From: Akkermansia muciniphila
GTDB lineage: Bacteria > Verrucomicrobiota > Verrucomicrobiia > Verrucomicrobiales > Akkermansiaceae
Length of the DNA stretch: 64,000 nucleotides
Reading direction: 5' to 3'
Assembly (NCBI RefSeq): GCF_900184965.1
Contig: NZ_FXYA01000146.1
Coordinates: 54,727 to 118,726 of the forward strand
Below the pieces are notes generated by a model. The model searched no databases. It had not been told where the DNA came from and worked only from the letters and a program-made list of their open reading frames with translations. Positions 1 to 8,966 of the stretch are shown here, piece by piece (the stretch's first letter is position 1; each line of letters opens with the position of its first letter). The translations under genes were made by a program, and so were the position numbers.

Positions 1-668
1 AGCGTTTCCAGGATGGAAAGCAGATGATCTCCCCGGTACCAGGGCGTTTTCCCTGTTGTCTGAGTCACATTTTCCCCTTCAATGGCGGAAATGGGAACGA
101 AACGAACGTCCGGGATATTCAGCTGTTGCGTGAAGCTTCCGAATTCTTCTTCAATCTTCCGGAATTTTTCTTCAGAGTAATCCAGAAGATCCATCTTGTT
201 GACGGCTACGATGAGGTGCCGTATTTTCAGAAGAGAGGCGATGAACGCATGCCGCTTCGTTTGTGTGAGTACTCCGTGGCGGGCATCAATCAGGATGATG
301 GCCGCGTCCGCCGTGGAAGCTCCGGTGGCCATGTTCCGTGTGTATTGTTCATGGCCGGGACAGTCGGCAATGATGAATTTGCGGCGGGGGGTGGTGAAGT
401 ACCGGTAGGCTACATCAATGGTTATTCCCTGTTCCCGTTCCGCTTTAAGGCCATCCAGCAACAGGGCGTAATCAATGTTGCCTGCCCCCGTAGTTCCATT
501 TTTTTCACTGGCTTTGCGCAATTCTGCCAGCTGGTCGTCGAAAATCAGTTTGCTGTCATAAAGAAGGCGTCCGATGAGTGTAGATTTCCCGTCGTCCACG
601 GAACCGCAGGTAAGTACGCGCAGCAGGCTTTTATTTTCGTGTTCGTTCAGGTATGAGTCGATGTCCAT
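1..668 (-). CDS. cysN: Sulfate adenylyltransferase subunit 1 (CysN), 3' end beyond window
   Basis: GTPase subunit of ATP sulfurylase, which couples GTP hydrolysis to formation of adenylylsulfate (APS) from ATP and sulfate. The visible N-terminal 222 residues hold the full GTPase signature: P-loop GSVDDGKST at 22-30, DCPGH at about 102-106 and NKMD at about 157-160. The start is the ATG at 666-668, which gives the usual short leader [11 protein letters not shown] before the P-loop. It lies 45 bp downstream of cysD and is the last visible gene of the minus-strand cysK-cysH-cysD-cysN run. The C-terminal part, including any fused APS kinase domain, is off the window, so a CysNC fusion cannot be excluded. 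Confidence 0.93.
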   Translation of the reverse strand, partial: MDIDSYLNEHENKSLLRVLTCGSVDDGKSTLIGRLLYDSKLIFDDQLAELRKASEKNGTTGAGNIDYALLLDGLKAEREQGITIDVAYRYFTTPRRKFIIADCPGHEQYTRNMATGASTADAAIILIDARHGVLTQTKRHAFIASLLKIRHLIVAVNKMDLLDYSEEKFRKIEEEFGSFTQQLNIPDVRFVPISAIEGENVTQTTGKTPWYRGDHLLSILET

Positions 669-713
669 AATGGTAAAAAGAAGAGGTGTCGTCAGAATGA
701 TTCATAATAGGGG

Positions 714-1625
714 TTAAAAATATCCTTCCCGTTTTTTTTGCTCCATGGAGGCATCACCATCGTGGTCAATGATGCGGGAAGAACGCTCGCTCAGCCTGGT
801 TTCCAGCATTTCCGCCACAATCTCTTCTACAGTGCGGGCTGTAGATTCTATGGCTCCGGTTAGAGGGTAGCAGCCCAGCGTACGGAAACGGACGGTTCTC
901 ATTTTCGGTGTTTCCCCCGGTTCCAAAGGCAGGCGGTCGTCGTCCGCCATAATCAGGGAGCCGTCACGTTCCACAATGGGACGGGGTTTAGCGAAATACA
1001 GGTCCACCACCTGTATTTTTTCCAGGCGGATATATTGCCAGATATCCAGTTCCGTCCAGTTGGACAGAGGAAAGATACGGACGCTTTCTCCCGGATTGAT
1101 ACGGCCGTTGTAAATGTTCCATAATTCCGGTCGTTGATTTTTGGGGTCCCATTGGTTGAATTTATCCCGGAAAGAGAAAATTCGTTCCTTGGCCCGTGAT
1201 TTTTCTTCGTCGCGGCGGGCTCCTCCGAACACGGCATCATATTTTCCTGCGGTCAACGCCTGAATCAATGCCTGTGTTTTCATAATATCCGTGTATTTGC
1301 GGCTGCCGTAAGTAAAAGGATTAACGCCGGCGGCAATGCCTTCCTGGTTACTGTGGACAATCAGATCCAGATCATTTTCCTGAACGAATCTGTCCCGGAA
1401 TTCTATCATCTCGCGGAATTTGAATGTGGAGTCTATATGAAGAAGCTTGAAGGGGAGCCTGCCGGGATAGAATGCCTTTCTGGCCAAGTGGACCAGTACA
1501 GAGGAGTCTTTCCCGATGGAATAAAGAAGTACGGGATTTTCAAACTGGCTGATGGCATCCCGGAAAATGTGAATGCTTTCTGCCTCCAGCTGCTTAAGCT
1601 GGCTGAGTCTGCAAATGCTGTTCAT
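714..1625 (-). CDS. cysD: Sulfate adenylyltransferase subunit 2 (CysD)
   Basis: Catalytic ATP-pyrophosphatase subunit of ATP sulfurylase, working with CysN. The 303 residues match the usual CysD length. The PP-loop YSIGKDSS is at about 35-42, and the conserved stretch [15 protein letters not shown] follows near the middle. I chose the ATG at 1623-1625 ([20 protein letters not shown]) because homologues begin there; the open frame continues upstream only by running through cysH in another frame. It sits 23 bp after the cysH stop, so cysH and cysD are almost certainly cotranscribed. Confidence 0.95.
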   Translation of the reverse strand: MNSICRLSQLKQLEAESIHIFRDAISQFENPVLLYSIGKDSSVLVHLARKAFYPGRLPFKLLHIDSTFKFREMIEFRDRFVQENDLDLIVHSNQEGIAAGVNPFTYGSRKYTDIMKTQALIQALTAGKYDAVFGGARRDEEKSRAKERIFSFRDKFNQWDPKNQRPELWNIYNGRINPGESVRIFPLSNWTELDIWQYIRLEKIQVVDLYFAKPRPIVERDGSLIMADDDRLPLEPGETPKMRTVRFRTLGCYPLTGAIESTARTVEEIVAEMLETRLSERSSRIIDHDGDASMEQKKREGYF

Positions 1626-1648
1626 TTTGTATGTTCTTTTTTTGATTG

Positions 1649-2332
1649 TTAATGTCTTGGCCTGCGGTGTAGTCCGCACTCCCTGTGTTCTTTTTCTTCC
1701 CACCACCATCGTCCGTCGCGTACGTCTTCTGTCCTCTTGACGGCTCTTGTGCAGCAGGCGCACCCGATACTGGGGAATCCTGCATCATGAAGAGGATTGT
1801 AGGGAATGCCGTAAGCGCGGATATAGTTCCAGACATCCTCTTCTGACCAGTGGGCCAGCGGGCTGATTTTGATGATGCCGTTCGCCTCATCGTTTTCTGT
1901 GATATGAAGTCCTTTCCGGGTGATGGACTGGGTGGATCGTAATCCGCAAATCCACGCTTTTTTCCCGGCAAGGAGCCTTTTCAGAGGGCGCAGTTTGCGG
2001 ATATTGCAGCATTTGTGACGGTTTTCCACACTGTTGCGGAACAGGTTGACGCCTTTGTCCAGGATCATGCTTTCCACTTCTTCCGCTGCCGGAAAATAAG
2101 GAATAATGCGAATGCCGTATATTTCCTCCGTTCTTGCCCAGAGTTCATAGGTTTCCGGAAACAGACGCCCCGTGTCCAGAGTAGCCAGAGGAATATTCAG
2201 GCCAAGATGGGAGATCATATGGGTAAGCACCTGGTCTTCTGCCCCGAATGATGTGGCAAAAACAAGGTTTCCTTCGTATTGCGCCGCGGCTTGTCGCAAC
2301 GTGTCTGTAGCGGTTGGGGAATGAGCGTTCAT
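1649..2332 (-). CDS. cysH: Adenylylsulfate/PAPS reductase (CysH), 4Fe-4S type
   Basis: Reduces APS (or PAPS) to sulfite with thioredoxin in assimilatory sulfate reduction. The 227-residue protein has a PP-loop-like TSFGAEDQ near 27-34 and [10 protein letters not shown] near 52-61. The paired cysteines KCCN (108-109) and CACC (191-194) are the four-cysteine arrangement that binds a 4Fe-4S cluster in APS reductases. The catalytic cysteine is in ECGLH near the C-terminus (about 219). By family knowledge, the CC...CxxC signature points to APS rather than PAPS as substrate, which agrees with no separate cysC being visible. It lies between cysK and cysD in one operon. Confidence 0.93.
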   Translation of the reverse strand: MNAHSPTATDTLRQAAAQYEGNLVFATSFGAEDQVLTHMISHLGLNIPLATLDTGRLFPETYELWARTEEIYGIRIIPYFPAAEEVESMILDKGVNLFRNSVENRHKCCNIRKLRPLKRLLAGKKAWICGLRSTQSITRKGLHITENDEANGIIKISPLAHWSEEDVWNYIRAYGIPYNPLHDAGFPSIGCACCTRAVKRTEDVRDGRWWWEEKEHRECGLHRRPRH

Positions 2333-2387
2333 GAATGTTGAGCCGGTTGAAGGCGGATAGCCGTATCTGGTAGAAAAAAACGGGATG

Positions 2388-3317
2388 TCAGATGAACAGG
2401 GGAGTTGAGTAGTACCGGTCCGCTGAATCGGGAAGGATCACTACTATATTTTTCCCTGTATTCTCTTTTCTCTTAGCAACCTGGACGGCTGCCCATAGGG
2501 CTGCCCCGCTGGAAATCCCGGTCAGAATTCCTTCTCTGACGCCCAGTTCTTTAGCTGTGGAAAAGGCATCTTCATTGGAAACGGTGATGACTTCATCATA
2601 GATATCCGTATCCAGGGTTTCTGGGATAAAGCCGGCTCCTATTCCTTGAATTTGATGGCTTCCTGCCTGGCCGGCGGATAATACGGGGGAATCTGCCGGT
2701 TCCACGGCAATGACGGTGATTCCTCCGGGTTTGCGTTCCTTGAGTAGTCTGCCTATGCCGGTTATTGTTCCTCCGGTGCCTACTCCGGCTACGACGATAT
2801 CTACTTCTCCGTCCGTATCTTCCCATATTTCAACCCCTGTCGTTTCATAGTGGGCCCTGGGATTGGTCGGGTTGGTGAATTGGCTGGGAATGAAGGAGCC
2901 CGGAGTAGTGGCCGCCAGATCCTGGGCTTTGGCAATGGCTCCTTTCATTCCCTGGCTGTCTTCCGTCAGGACAATATCGGCTCCGTAGGCTTTTAGAATA
3001 TTTCGTCGTTCAACGCTCATGCTTTCCGGCATGGTGAGAATGATGCGGTATCCCCGGGAAGCGGCAATAGCCGCCAGGCCAATGCCCGTGTTGCCGCTGG
3101 TTGGTTCAATGATGACGGAACCCGATTGGAGCTGGCCCGATGCTTCTGCCTCGTTGATCATGGCGAGTGCGATACGGTCTTTCATGCTTCCTGCCGGATT
3201 CAGGTGATCCAGCTTGAGCAGGAGCCGGGCATTCAGACGATGTGCCTGGGCATAATTCCTTGGCTCCAGAAGAGGTGTTTTCCCGACCAGTTCCGATATG
3301 GAGGTGTAAATGTTCAT
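2388..3317 (-). CDS. cysK: Cysteine synthase A (O-acetylserine sulfhydrylase)
   Basis: PLP enzyme that makes cysteine from O-acetylserine and sulfide. The 309 residues are typical. The PLP lysine is in SMKDR (about K46), the substrate loop PTSGNTG is at about 72-78, and the phosphate-binding GVGTGGTITG is near 178-187. It is the promoter-proximal gene of the minus-strand cluster, 55 bp ahead of cysH, so one transcript would take sulfate to cysteine apart from the sulfite reductase, which is not in the window. A palindrome upstream is listed separately as a possible operator. Confidence 0.95.
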   Translation of the reverse strand: MNIYTSISELVGKTPLLEPRNYAQAHRLNARLLLKLDHLNPAGSMKDRIALAMINEAEASGQLQSGSVIIEPTSGNTGIGLAAIAASRGYRIILTMPESMSVERRNILKAYGADIVLTEDSQGMKGAIAKAQDLAATTPGSFIPSQFTNPTNPRAHYETTGVEIWEDTDGEVDIVVAGVGTGGTITGIGRLLKERKPGGITVIAVEPADSPVLSAGQAGSHQIQGIGAGFIPETLDTDIYDEVITVSNEDAFSTAKELGVREGILTGISSGAALWAAVQVAKRKENTGKNIVVILPDSADRYYSTPLFI

Positions 3318-3356
3318 CGTGACGTGCTTTACAGGGATGGATTTAGATTTCTTTTG

Positions 3357-3372
3357 TATTCCGATAGGAATA
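3357..3372. promoter_or_regulatory. Palindrome in cysK leader, candidate sulfur-regulator operator
   Basis: TATTCC-GATA-GGAATA is a perfect inverted repeat 40 bp upstream of the cysK start, next to an AT-rich promoter region. Short TTCC/GGAA palindromes of this kind are typical of Rrf2-family (CymR/IscR-type) sites. Assignment to a sulfur regulator is inference from position only. Confidence 0.4.
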
Positions 3373-3380
3373 ATAGGGAT

Positions 3381-3409
3381 TAATTACTCTTATCCTCCGG
3401 AAGTGTCAA
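3381..3409 (-). promoter_or_regulatory. cysKp: Candidate promoter of the cysKHDN operon
   Basis: On the minus strand a perfect -35 TTGACA (3404-3409) is followed after 17 bp by TAATTA (3381-3386), a poor -10. The predicted start of transcription would fall next to the 3357-3372 palindrome, as expected for repression. The flanking sequence to about 3470 is strongly AT-rich. Confidence 0.35.
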
Positions 3410-3607
3410 TATGAATCAAAGAATATGAGATATTATTTTATTATTTGTTTTTTTATGTAAATAAAAATGGTAGAAGAGCAGGGAATGGACGGCTGTAAAA
3501 TTCCAGAGATTGAGAGTAAAAGGCCGGTTTTCTCCGTTTTCAAACACAGCTGTTGAGAAGATGAGCCGTTAGGACTTATGCGGGAAGCCTCCGACGCACG
3601 AAAATCG

Positions 3608-3629
3608 GATCATGCTGTTTATCATGATC
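3608..3629. terminator. Hairpin between the cys operon and the phoU remnant
   Basis: GATCATG and CATGATC form a 7-bp stem with an 8-nt loop. On the minus strand a short T-rich stretch follows, so it may end transcripts coming from the phoU fragment. The stem is weak and no long T run is present. The remaining bases between 3410 and 3672 show no convincing gene. Confidence 0.3.
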
Positions 3630-3672
3630 TTTGTACGGGCAACAGGGAATCGCCGTACAGGAAGGAATTGTT

Positions 3673-3900
3673 TTATCTTTCCTTACCGTGGCGGATGTCC
3701 GTGGCTTCCTTCAGGAAGACGGTGGTAACGGCGATGGTTCTGGCAATGTCTCCGATACGTTCCAGAGAACGGAGCATGAAGAGAAGGTTGACGCTGTCCT
3801 CCATGTATGAACGGATGGGGATGAGTCTGTGACCATCGCCAAAAGGGTCAACAGGCTGAATAAGCGCCCGCGCATCCGGGAGGCTGCCTTGGCGGATTCC
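3673..3900 (-). pseudogene. phoU C-terminal fragment
   Basis: The last 50 or so residues read as the C-terminal helix pair of the phosphate-signalling protein PhoU: SYMEDSVNLLFMLRSLERIG and then a stretch ending in ATDIRH, which closely follows the family's SLERIGD...D(V/I)RH ending. Upstream in the same frame the sequence turns into Arg/Pro/Ser-rich text with no PhoU character, and the other two minus-strand frames are no better. A full PhoU is about 220 residues, so most of the protein is missing. The boundary of recognisable similarity is approximate, and no phosphate transport genes lie nearby. Confidence 0.55.
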
Positions 3901-4183
3901 GTCTATCGGGAAATGGCAGAGCGGTTCAGGGCTGTGAATAAGGCTGTTTCCACCCGGGACGGGGAGGCTCCGGCGGAGTTTGTTCCTGCGCTGGGGAATT
4001 GGGTCGGAGCACGCGGCGTCCCTGACGGAGGCGTTTGCCTGCTTGCCTGGGCAATATCGGGACAATCCGGTTTCCGTTGCGGAGCTGGTTTTTGTGAACC
4101 GTTCCCAGGAACGCATCGCGGATGGGCGCCAAAAGGCAGTGGCGAAAGGGCTTTGCGCGGACATCCTGACGCCGCGTGCCTGA
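3811..4183 (+). pseudogene. Frameshifted ORF remnant of unknown function
   Basis: Two plus-strand frames carry protein-like text with the codon preferences of the neighbouring genes. The first runs from 3811 to about 3970 and contains ADSVYREMAERFRAVNKAV. The second runs from about 3975 to the stop at 4183 and contains VAELVFVNRSQERIADGRQ. A single base change near 3970 would join them into one protein of about 120 residues. I do not recognise a family. It meets the truncated end of the phoU fragment head-on, suggesting that a rearrangement left two gene stumps. The opposing minus-strand frames look non-coding. Confidence 0.3.
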
Positions 4184-4188
4184 ACGGG

Positions 4189-4206
4189 AAAACCCGCGGC
4201 GGGTGT
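4189..4206 (-). terminator. Weak terminator after galM
   Basis: On the minus strand ACCCG-CCG-CGGGT forms a 5-bp GC-rich stem followed by TTTTCCC, about 50 bp past the galM stop. Confidence 0.35.
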
Positions 4207-4253
4207 TGTTGAAGCGCCGTTTTTTATTCGGAAACGGGATTCAGGCAGACCGT

Positions 4254-5213
4254 CTATCTGACGGTCCAGGTAATGCTGCGCGTGGCGGATTGGCCGGGAC
4301 GCAGAATCACGCTGGGGAAGTGAGGGGTATTGACGGCATTGGGGAAGCCCTGGGCTTCCAGCGCTATTCCCTGGCGCGCCTGGGGCAGGTATTCCCCGGT
4401 ATATACCTGGAGGCCGGGAGCGTCCGTCGCCACAATCAGGCGGTGCCGGGATTCCGGGTCAAGAAGGATGGCGGCGATTTTGTCTCCCGGTTCGGAATCC
4501 AGCACGTAGTTATGGTCCAGCCCGGCGGCGGTGTCCGGGTGGGCGGCGGAATTGCGTTCTCCCAGCAGGGCTGCTTTCCGCAGGTCAAAGTCCGTTCCTT
4601 CCACGGGAAGGATACGGCCGTCGGGGATATTGGTGGCATCCACCGGAGTATAGGCGGATGCCCGTACCTCCAGAGTCATGGAATCAATGGTGGGCTTGCC
4701 GGACAGGTTCCAGTAAGCGTGGTTGGTGAGGTTGACGATTGTGGCCGCGTCCGCGTACGCTTCCAGGCGGAGGTGAAGGGTTTCTTCCACCACGGTGTAG
4801 GTGGCTACCACTTCCAGGTTGCCGGGGTAATTTTCCTCCCCGTCTGCGGAGTGCAGGGTCAGCACCAGCGTATTGCGCCCGGCTTCCTGCACCTGCCAGA
4901 TTTTGCTGTCGAACCCCTGGATGCCGCCGTGCAGGTGGTTGGGGCCGTTGTTGACGGCCACGGTGCGGGAATCCCCGTCAATGGAGAACCTGCCTTTTGC
5001 GATGCGATTCGCGACGCGGCCGCAAATCGCACCGCAATAACAGGTGTCTTTCAGCATGTCTTCAAAGCGCTTGGGCCCTACGATCATGTCCATGCCGTCC
5101 TTGACGACGGAGATGATGCGCCCCCCGTAGTTGCTGATGCGTACCGTCAGCTTGTCGGAAGACAGTTCAAACAATTCTACAGGTGCGCCGCCGGGTAAGG
5201 TGCCGAAGATCAT
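4254..5213 (-). CDS. galM: Aldose 1-epimerase (mutarotase)
   Basis: Interconverts alpha and beta anomers of galactose or glucose ahead of the Leloir pathway. The 319-residue protein shows the family motifs NHLHGG near residue 93, NLTNHAYWNL with the catalytic histidine near 170, LDHNYVLD near 233 and ALEAQGFPNAVN with the catalytic glutamate near 288. No signal peptide is visible, so it is cytoplasmic. No other galactose genes adjoin it. The next gene downstream on the same strand is only the phoU remnant, so it is probably monocistronic. Confidence 0.92.
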   Translation of the reverse strand: MIFGTLPGGAPVELFELSSDKLTVRISNYGGRIISVVKDGMDMIVGPKRFEDMLKDTCYCGAICGRVANRIAKGRFSIDGDSRTVAVNNGPNHLHGGIQGFDSKIWQVQEAGRNTLVLTLHSADGEENYPGNLEVVATYTVVEETLHLRLEAYADAATIVNLTNHAYWNLSGKPTIDSMTLEVRASAYTPVDATNIPDGRILPVEGTDFDLRKAALLGERNSAAHPDTAAGLDHNYVLDSEPGDKIAAILLDPESRHRLIVATDAPGLQVYTGEYLPQARQGIALEAQGFPNAVNTPHFPSVILRPGQSATRSITWTVR

Positions 5214-5248
5214 GCCGGTATATAGCTTGGTCAGTAGTGGATTTTCAA

Positions 5249-5728
5249 TTAATAGGCCAGCACGCGGGAACCGTTGTTGCCGATGATCACGCGCACGCGC
5301 TGTCCGACCTGGATCGGGTTGTTCCTGCTGGCGACCTGGACGACCGTGTAGTTGCGGGTGCCGTTCCTTTTCTGGTCCAGACGCACGGTGATGCGTTCCC
5401 CGGTCGTGTTGTTGATGGCCTTGTCAATCTGGTTGCCGGCGATGCCGCCCAGAATGGCGCCGCCCGCCGCCGTCGCGAATTTGGCGTTGCCGCCCCCGAA
5501 CATGGCGCCGGTCAACCCGCCCGCCACGGCGCCGATTCCGGTGCCGGTGTTGGCGTTATTGGCCTGGATTTTGACGTTTTCCACGCTGGTGACCGTGCCG
5601 GTATAGGTTTCCTGGGCTCCGCCGATTTCATTCAGGTTATAGGTGTTCGGGGAACCGAAGTTGGTGCAGGAAGTAATGGACAGCGCCATGACTGCACAGC
5701 CGATGGTAAGAATGGAAGCTGTTTTCAT
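5249..5728 (-). CDS. Glycine-zipper outer-membrane lipoprotein, SlyB / 17 kDa antigen-like
   Basis: A 159-residue exported lipoprotein. The N-terminus is a signal peptide with lipobox LSITSC, giving a lipidated cysteine near residue 21. The middle (about 60-105) is a glycine-zipper segment rich in GxxxG spacing (GIGAVAGGLTG, then AGGAILGGIAG), as in SlyB, Pal-associated OmpA-like lipoproteins and the 17 kDa surface antigen. The C-terminal part is a small basic beta-rich domain ending IIGNNGSRVLAY. By family it would stabilise the envelope, which is inference. The AT-rich gap on its 5' side separates it from the Cys-rich peptide gene. Confidence 0.8.
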   Translation of the reverse strand: MKTASILTIGCAVMALSITSCTNFGSPNTYNLNEIGGAQETYTGTVTSVENVKIQANNANTGTGIGAVAGGLTGAMFGGGNAKFATAAGGAILGGIAGNQIDKAINNTTGERITVRLDQKRNGTRNYTVVQVASRNNPIQVGQRVRVIIGNNGSRVLAY

Positions 5729-5817
5729 GATGACGATTTATAAAACGGATTGAAGGTTAAGATCAAGTAATTTCGCAGTCACCGGAAGGGCCGCGGTTGC
5801 GCCCTTACGGCGGAGAA

Positions 5818-5847
5818 AACCCTTGCCGGAACCTTCCGGCAAGGGTT
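5818..5847 (-). terminator. Strong rho-independent terminator
   Basis: A nearly uninterrupted 30-bp palindrome (arms AACCCTTGCCGGAA and its complement), followed on the minus strand by TTTTC. It lies just past the stop of the Cys-rich peptide gene at 5875. Confidence 0.8.
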
Positions 5848-5874
5848 CGTATTTATTCTAACGGTTTCGACGGG

Positions 5875-6117
5875 TCAGGCCTTGGGGGCTTCTTCCTTTT
5901 TGGGGCAGCCGCAGGGCTTTTCTCCTTTGCTGCAAGGCTGGCCGCACTTTTCCGGGCATTTGCCTTCCTTGGCGCATTTCCTGGGGCACTTTTTATCTTT
6001 CTTGCAGCACTTTTGGGCTGCGGGGGCGGGGGAGTCCGCCGGGGCGGCTGCCTCCTGGGCGTAACCGTTGACACTGAAGGCGAACGCGAAGGCTGCTACA
6101 GCGAGGATCTTTTTCAT
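5875..6117 (-). CDS. Small Cys-rich exported peptide
   Basis: An 80-residue protein with a clear signal peptide (MKKILAVAAFAFAFSVNGYA, cleavage after AYA-like YAQ), then a short Ala/Pro linker. The mature domain of about 45 residues carries 11 cysteines and many lysines in CxxxC-like spacing (QKCCKKDKKC, PEKCGQPC, EKPCGCPKKE). I recognise no defined family. The composition resembles metal-binding or metallothionein-like peptides, but it is secreted. It has its own strong terminator downstream, so it is a single-gene unit. The two other frames through this region look non-coding. Confidence 0.7.
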   Translation of the reverse strand: MKKILAVAAFAFAFSVNGYAQEAAAPADSPAPAAQKCCKKDKKCPRKCAKEGKCPEKCGQPCSKGEKPCGCPKKEEAPKA

Positions 6118-6355
6118 ATAATGAGATGTGAGGTTTGTGGTGGTGGTAATGCTGCGGCAGAGGATCTGCCGCTCTACGACTGATAGAGCGGCAGGGAGCG
6201 ATATTTGTTCAAAAAAATATGCGGAGAGGATGCTTTTTTAAGGCGGTTTTTTTGATGAGGACGCGCTTTTGGACTCCGGAGTAAGTTTGACAGTCCGGGA
6301 GCATGTACGGAGCGCCGGCTTGCATGGGGCGATTTCTTGAGGCACGGTAGGGAAC

Positions 6356-8878
6356 ATGAGTTCAGCCAAGGAACCTGTGACGCGCCGTTTTGGAAATGGT
6401 TTGACGGTTTTGATCAAGGAGGACAAGTCTCATCCCGTAGTGTCCCTCCAGTACTGGGTTGGCACGGGGTCCATGAATGAGGGGCACTGGCAGGGGAGCG
6501 GACTTTCCCATTTGCTGGAGCATCTGGTGTTTAAGGGAACGGCGCATTTCTCCGGGCAGGAACTGGCCCGCAAGGTGCAGGAACGCGGCGGCCACTGGAA
6601 TGCGTACACCAGCGTGAACCGCACCGTGTACTACATAGACGGCCCTGCGGAGTCCTGGCAGATTTTTCTGAATCTTCTGACGGAGCTTGTATTTTTCCCC
6701 ACGTTCCCGGAAGACGAGATGGAGCGGGAGAAGGAGGTGGTGCGCCGGGAGATGGCCATGTATGCGGATGATCCCGATTCCGTGGCCTACCAGCTTCTGA
6801 TGCAGACGCTGTATCTCAAGCATCCCCGCCGCTGGCCCGTGCTGGGTGAGCGCGCCGCCTTTGACTGCCTGACGCGGCAGGACGTGCTGGATTACCATGC
6901 CAGCCGTTATGTTCCGAATAACGTGGTTCTTTCCATCGCGGGAGATGTGGATGCCGTGGAGATTCTTTCCCATCTGGAATTGCTGGTGGAAGACCTGAAA
7001 TCCCGTCCCCTGAACCGGGAACCCATTCCCCATGAACCTCACCAGTTCGGTTCCCGCAGGGTTCGGAAGGAGTTTGCCGTGCCTTATTCCAAGCTGCACC
7101 TTGCCTGGCGCCTGCCCTGTTCCGCCCATCCGGATACGCCGGCCCTTTCCGCGCTGTCCAGCATTCTGGGCGGCGGACGTTCCGCGCGTTTTTATGAAAA
7201 GTTCCATGACCGCCTGGGGCTGGTGTACGGCATTGAGGTGCATTCCAACCAGTCTGAGACGGATGAGGGGGCGTTCACCATCAGCATTGACGTGGACCGC
7301 GCTCAGCGCGACAAAGTGCGGGACCTGGTGCTCCAGGAGCTTCGCAATCTGGCGGAAGAGGATTTTACGGAGGACCTGAAGAGAGTTTGCAAACAGACCC
7401 GTGTCAGCCGCCTGCGCCGCAGGAGTTCCGCTTCCGGGATGGCCTCGGAAATGGGGGCGGACTGGTTCGGCGCGCGCAATTTGAACCTGTCTTCCGAATG
7501 GCAGGAGGCTATTGAACGGGTGACAACGGAAGATTTGCGCCGCGTTTGTTCCACCTGGCTGTCTTCCCCGAATGTGACGGAAGTCAGCCTGGACCCCCCG
7601 GGCAGCAATGCCGGGGATGAAGAAGGGGCCTCCGCCGCCGAGGGAACGGCCCTGAGCGAGCATGTTCTTGGCAACGGCATGAAGGTGGTGATCCGTGAAG
7701 ACCATCGCCTGCCGCTGGCCTATGCCTGCATGGCGTTCAAAGCCGGATGCCGTGCGGAAAATGAGCATGACGCCGGAGTGACGGACTTGATGGCCGAATG
7801 CCTGCTGAAAGGAACCTCCACCCGTTCCGCCGCGGATATAGCCCGTTTTCTGGAAGACATCGGGGGGGCCGTCAACACATCCGCCGGTAATAATTCCCTG
7901 AGCGTGGGGTGTCAGGTCCTGGCGGAAGACCTGGACGCCGGGCTGGAGCTGATGGCGGACGTAGTCATGAATCCGTCTTTCCCGGAAGACGCCTTTCTGA
8001 GGGAACAGGAGTCTTTTGTGGCGGATGCGGAGGAGGATATGGAAGACCCTCTTTCCGTGGCGTTCCGGCAGGAGCGGAAGGTGGCTTACGGGCATGTCTC
8101 CTATGGGAATTCCCCTTCCGGCACGCCGGAAAGCCTGTCTTCACTGACGGTTCAGGACATCAAAAGGCAATATGAACGCATTATCTGCGCCTCCAATGCC
8201 GTGATTTGCATTTCCGGAGATGTCAGGAAGGAAGAGGTTCTGCCTCTTCTGGAAAAACATCTGGGAGGCATGAGGGCGGGAACGCCTCCGGCCCTGACTC
8301 CCACGCCCGCGCTGCGGGCCGGCCGGGAAGTGGCCGTCCTGGACAAACAGCAGGCCGTGCTGGTAGTGGGGGTGCCGGGCGTGGACGTGGCTTCCCCGGA
8401 GATGGCCCAGGCTCTGTTGTTCCAGTCCTGGTGCAGTGATATGGCCGGTCCCGTTTTCACCAATATCCGGGAGGAAGCCGGACTGGCCTATTATGCCAGT
8501 TCTTCCCTGTTCATCGGCATGGATGCCGGAGGCATCTGCTTCTATCTGGGGACCTCCCCGGAACAATTGGAGGAAGCCGGGCGGAGGCTGGAAGAAACCC
8601 TGGAGATGATTTATGAACAGGGCATGACGGAGGAGGAGCTGGAACGCACCAGGGCGGCCGCCCTGTCTTCCCGTCTGCTGGCCATGCAGTCCAATGGAAC
8701 GTTGTGCCAGATGTTGGCGCTGGATATCCTGTTCGGTCTGCCTTTGGAAGCGTTTGAACAGCAGACGAACGCTATCAGGAAGATGGATCTGGCACGGATG
8801 AACGCCTTTATCAGGAAGGCGCTGGATCCCGCCCAGCCGCGTTCCTGGTCCGTCGTGCGCCCGCCTGCCGGGGAATAA
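6356..8878 (+). CDS. Fused two-domain M16 zinc peptidase (insulinase family)
   Basis: An 840-residue protein made of two M16 halves. The N-terminal half carries the inverted zinc motif HLLEH at residues 52-56 and the downstream acidic helix near 125-140 (EDEMEREKEVVRREM), which supplies the third ligand. The second half begins near residue 435 with a matching VIREDHRLPLAY strand, but DLMAE replaces HxxEH, so it is the non-catalytic partner. Two M16 halves form a clamp around peptide substrates, and in most bacteria they are separate genes. There is no signal peptide, suggesting a cytosolic oligopeptidase. It is flanked by opposite-strand and separate plus-strand units. Confidence 0.92.
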   Translation: MSSAKEPVTRRFGNGLTVLIKEDKSHPVVSLQYWVGTGSMNEGHWQGSGLSHLLEHLVFKGTAHFSGQELARKVQERGGHWNAYTSVNRTVYYIDGPAESWQIFLNLLTELVFFPTFPEDEMEREKEVVRREMAMYADDPDSVAYQLLMQTLYLKHPRRWPVLGERAAFDCLTRQDVLDYHASRYVPNNVVLSIAGDVDAVEILSHLELLVEDLKSRPLNREPIPHEPHQFGSRRVRKEFAVPYSKLHLAWRLPCSAHPDTPALSALSSILGGGRSARFYEKFHDRLGLVYGIEVHSNQSETDEGAFTISIDVDRAQRDKVRDLVLQELRNLAEEDFTEDLKRVCKQTRVSRLRRRSSASGMASEMGADWFGARNLNLSSEWQEAIERVTTEDLRRVCSTWLSSPNVTEVSLDPPGSNAGDEEGASAAEGTALSEHVLGNGMKVVIREDHRLPLAYACMAFKAGCRAENEHDAGVTDLMAECLLKGTSTRSAADIARFLEDIGGAVNTSAGNNSLSVGCQVLAEDLDAGLELMADVVMNPSFPEDAFLREQESFVADAEEDMEDPLSVAFRQERKVAYGHVSYGNSPSGTPESLSSLTVQDIKRQYERIICASNAVICISGDVRKEEVLPLLEKHLGGMRAGTPPALTPTPALRAGREVAVLDKQQAVLVVGVPGVDVASPEMAQALLFQSWCSDMAGPVFTNIREEAGLAYYASSSLFIGMDAGGICFYLGTSPEQLEEAGRRLEETLEMIYEQGMTEEELERTRAAALSSRLLAMQSNGTLCQMLALDILFGLPLEAFEQQTNAIRKMDLARMNAFIRKALDPAQPRSWSVVRPPAGE

Positions 8879-8966
8879 TTTCCCGGAGAATCATTCCCGT
8901 TTTCATGGGGGGCGATGCATGGCGGGGCTGAATGATTTATCCTGCCCGGTTTTATGGGCGCTGTTT

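Noticed and set aside
4176..5198. 340-codon plus-strand open frame opposite galM
   Set aside because: Shadow of galM, with no recognisable motif and skewed Gly/Val composition.
6362..8095. 577-codon open frame on the minus strand opposite the M16 peptidase
   Set aside because: It is antisense to a gene with clear catalytic motifs and its text is His/Arg/Gln-rich with no domain. GC-rich codon use leaves the reverse frame open.
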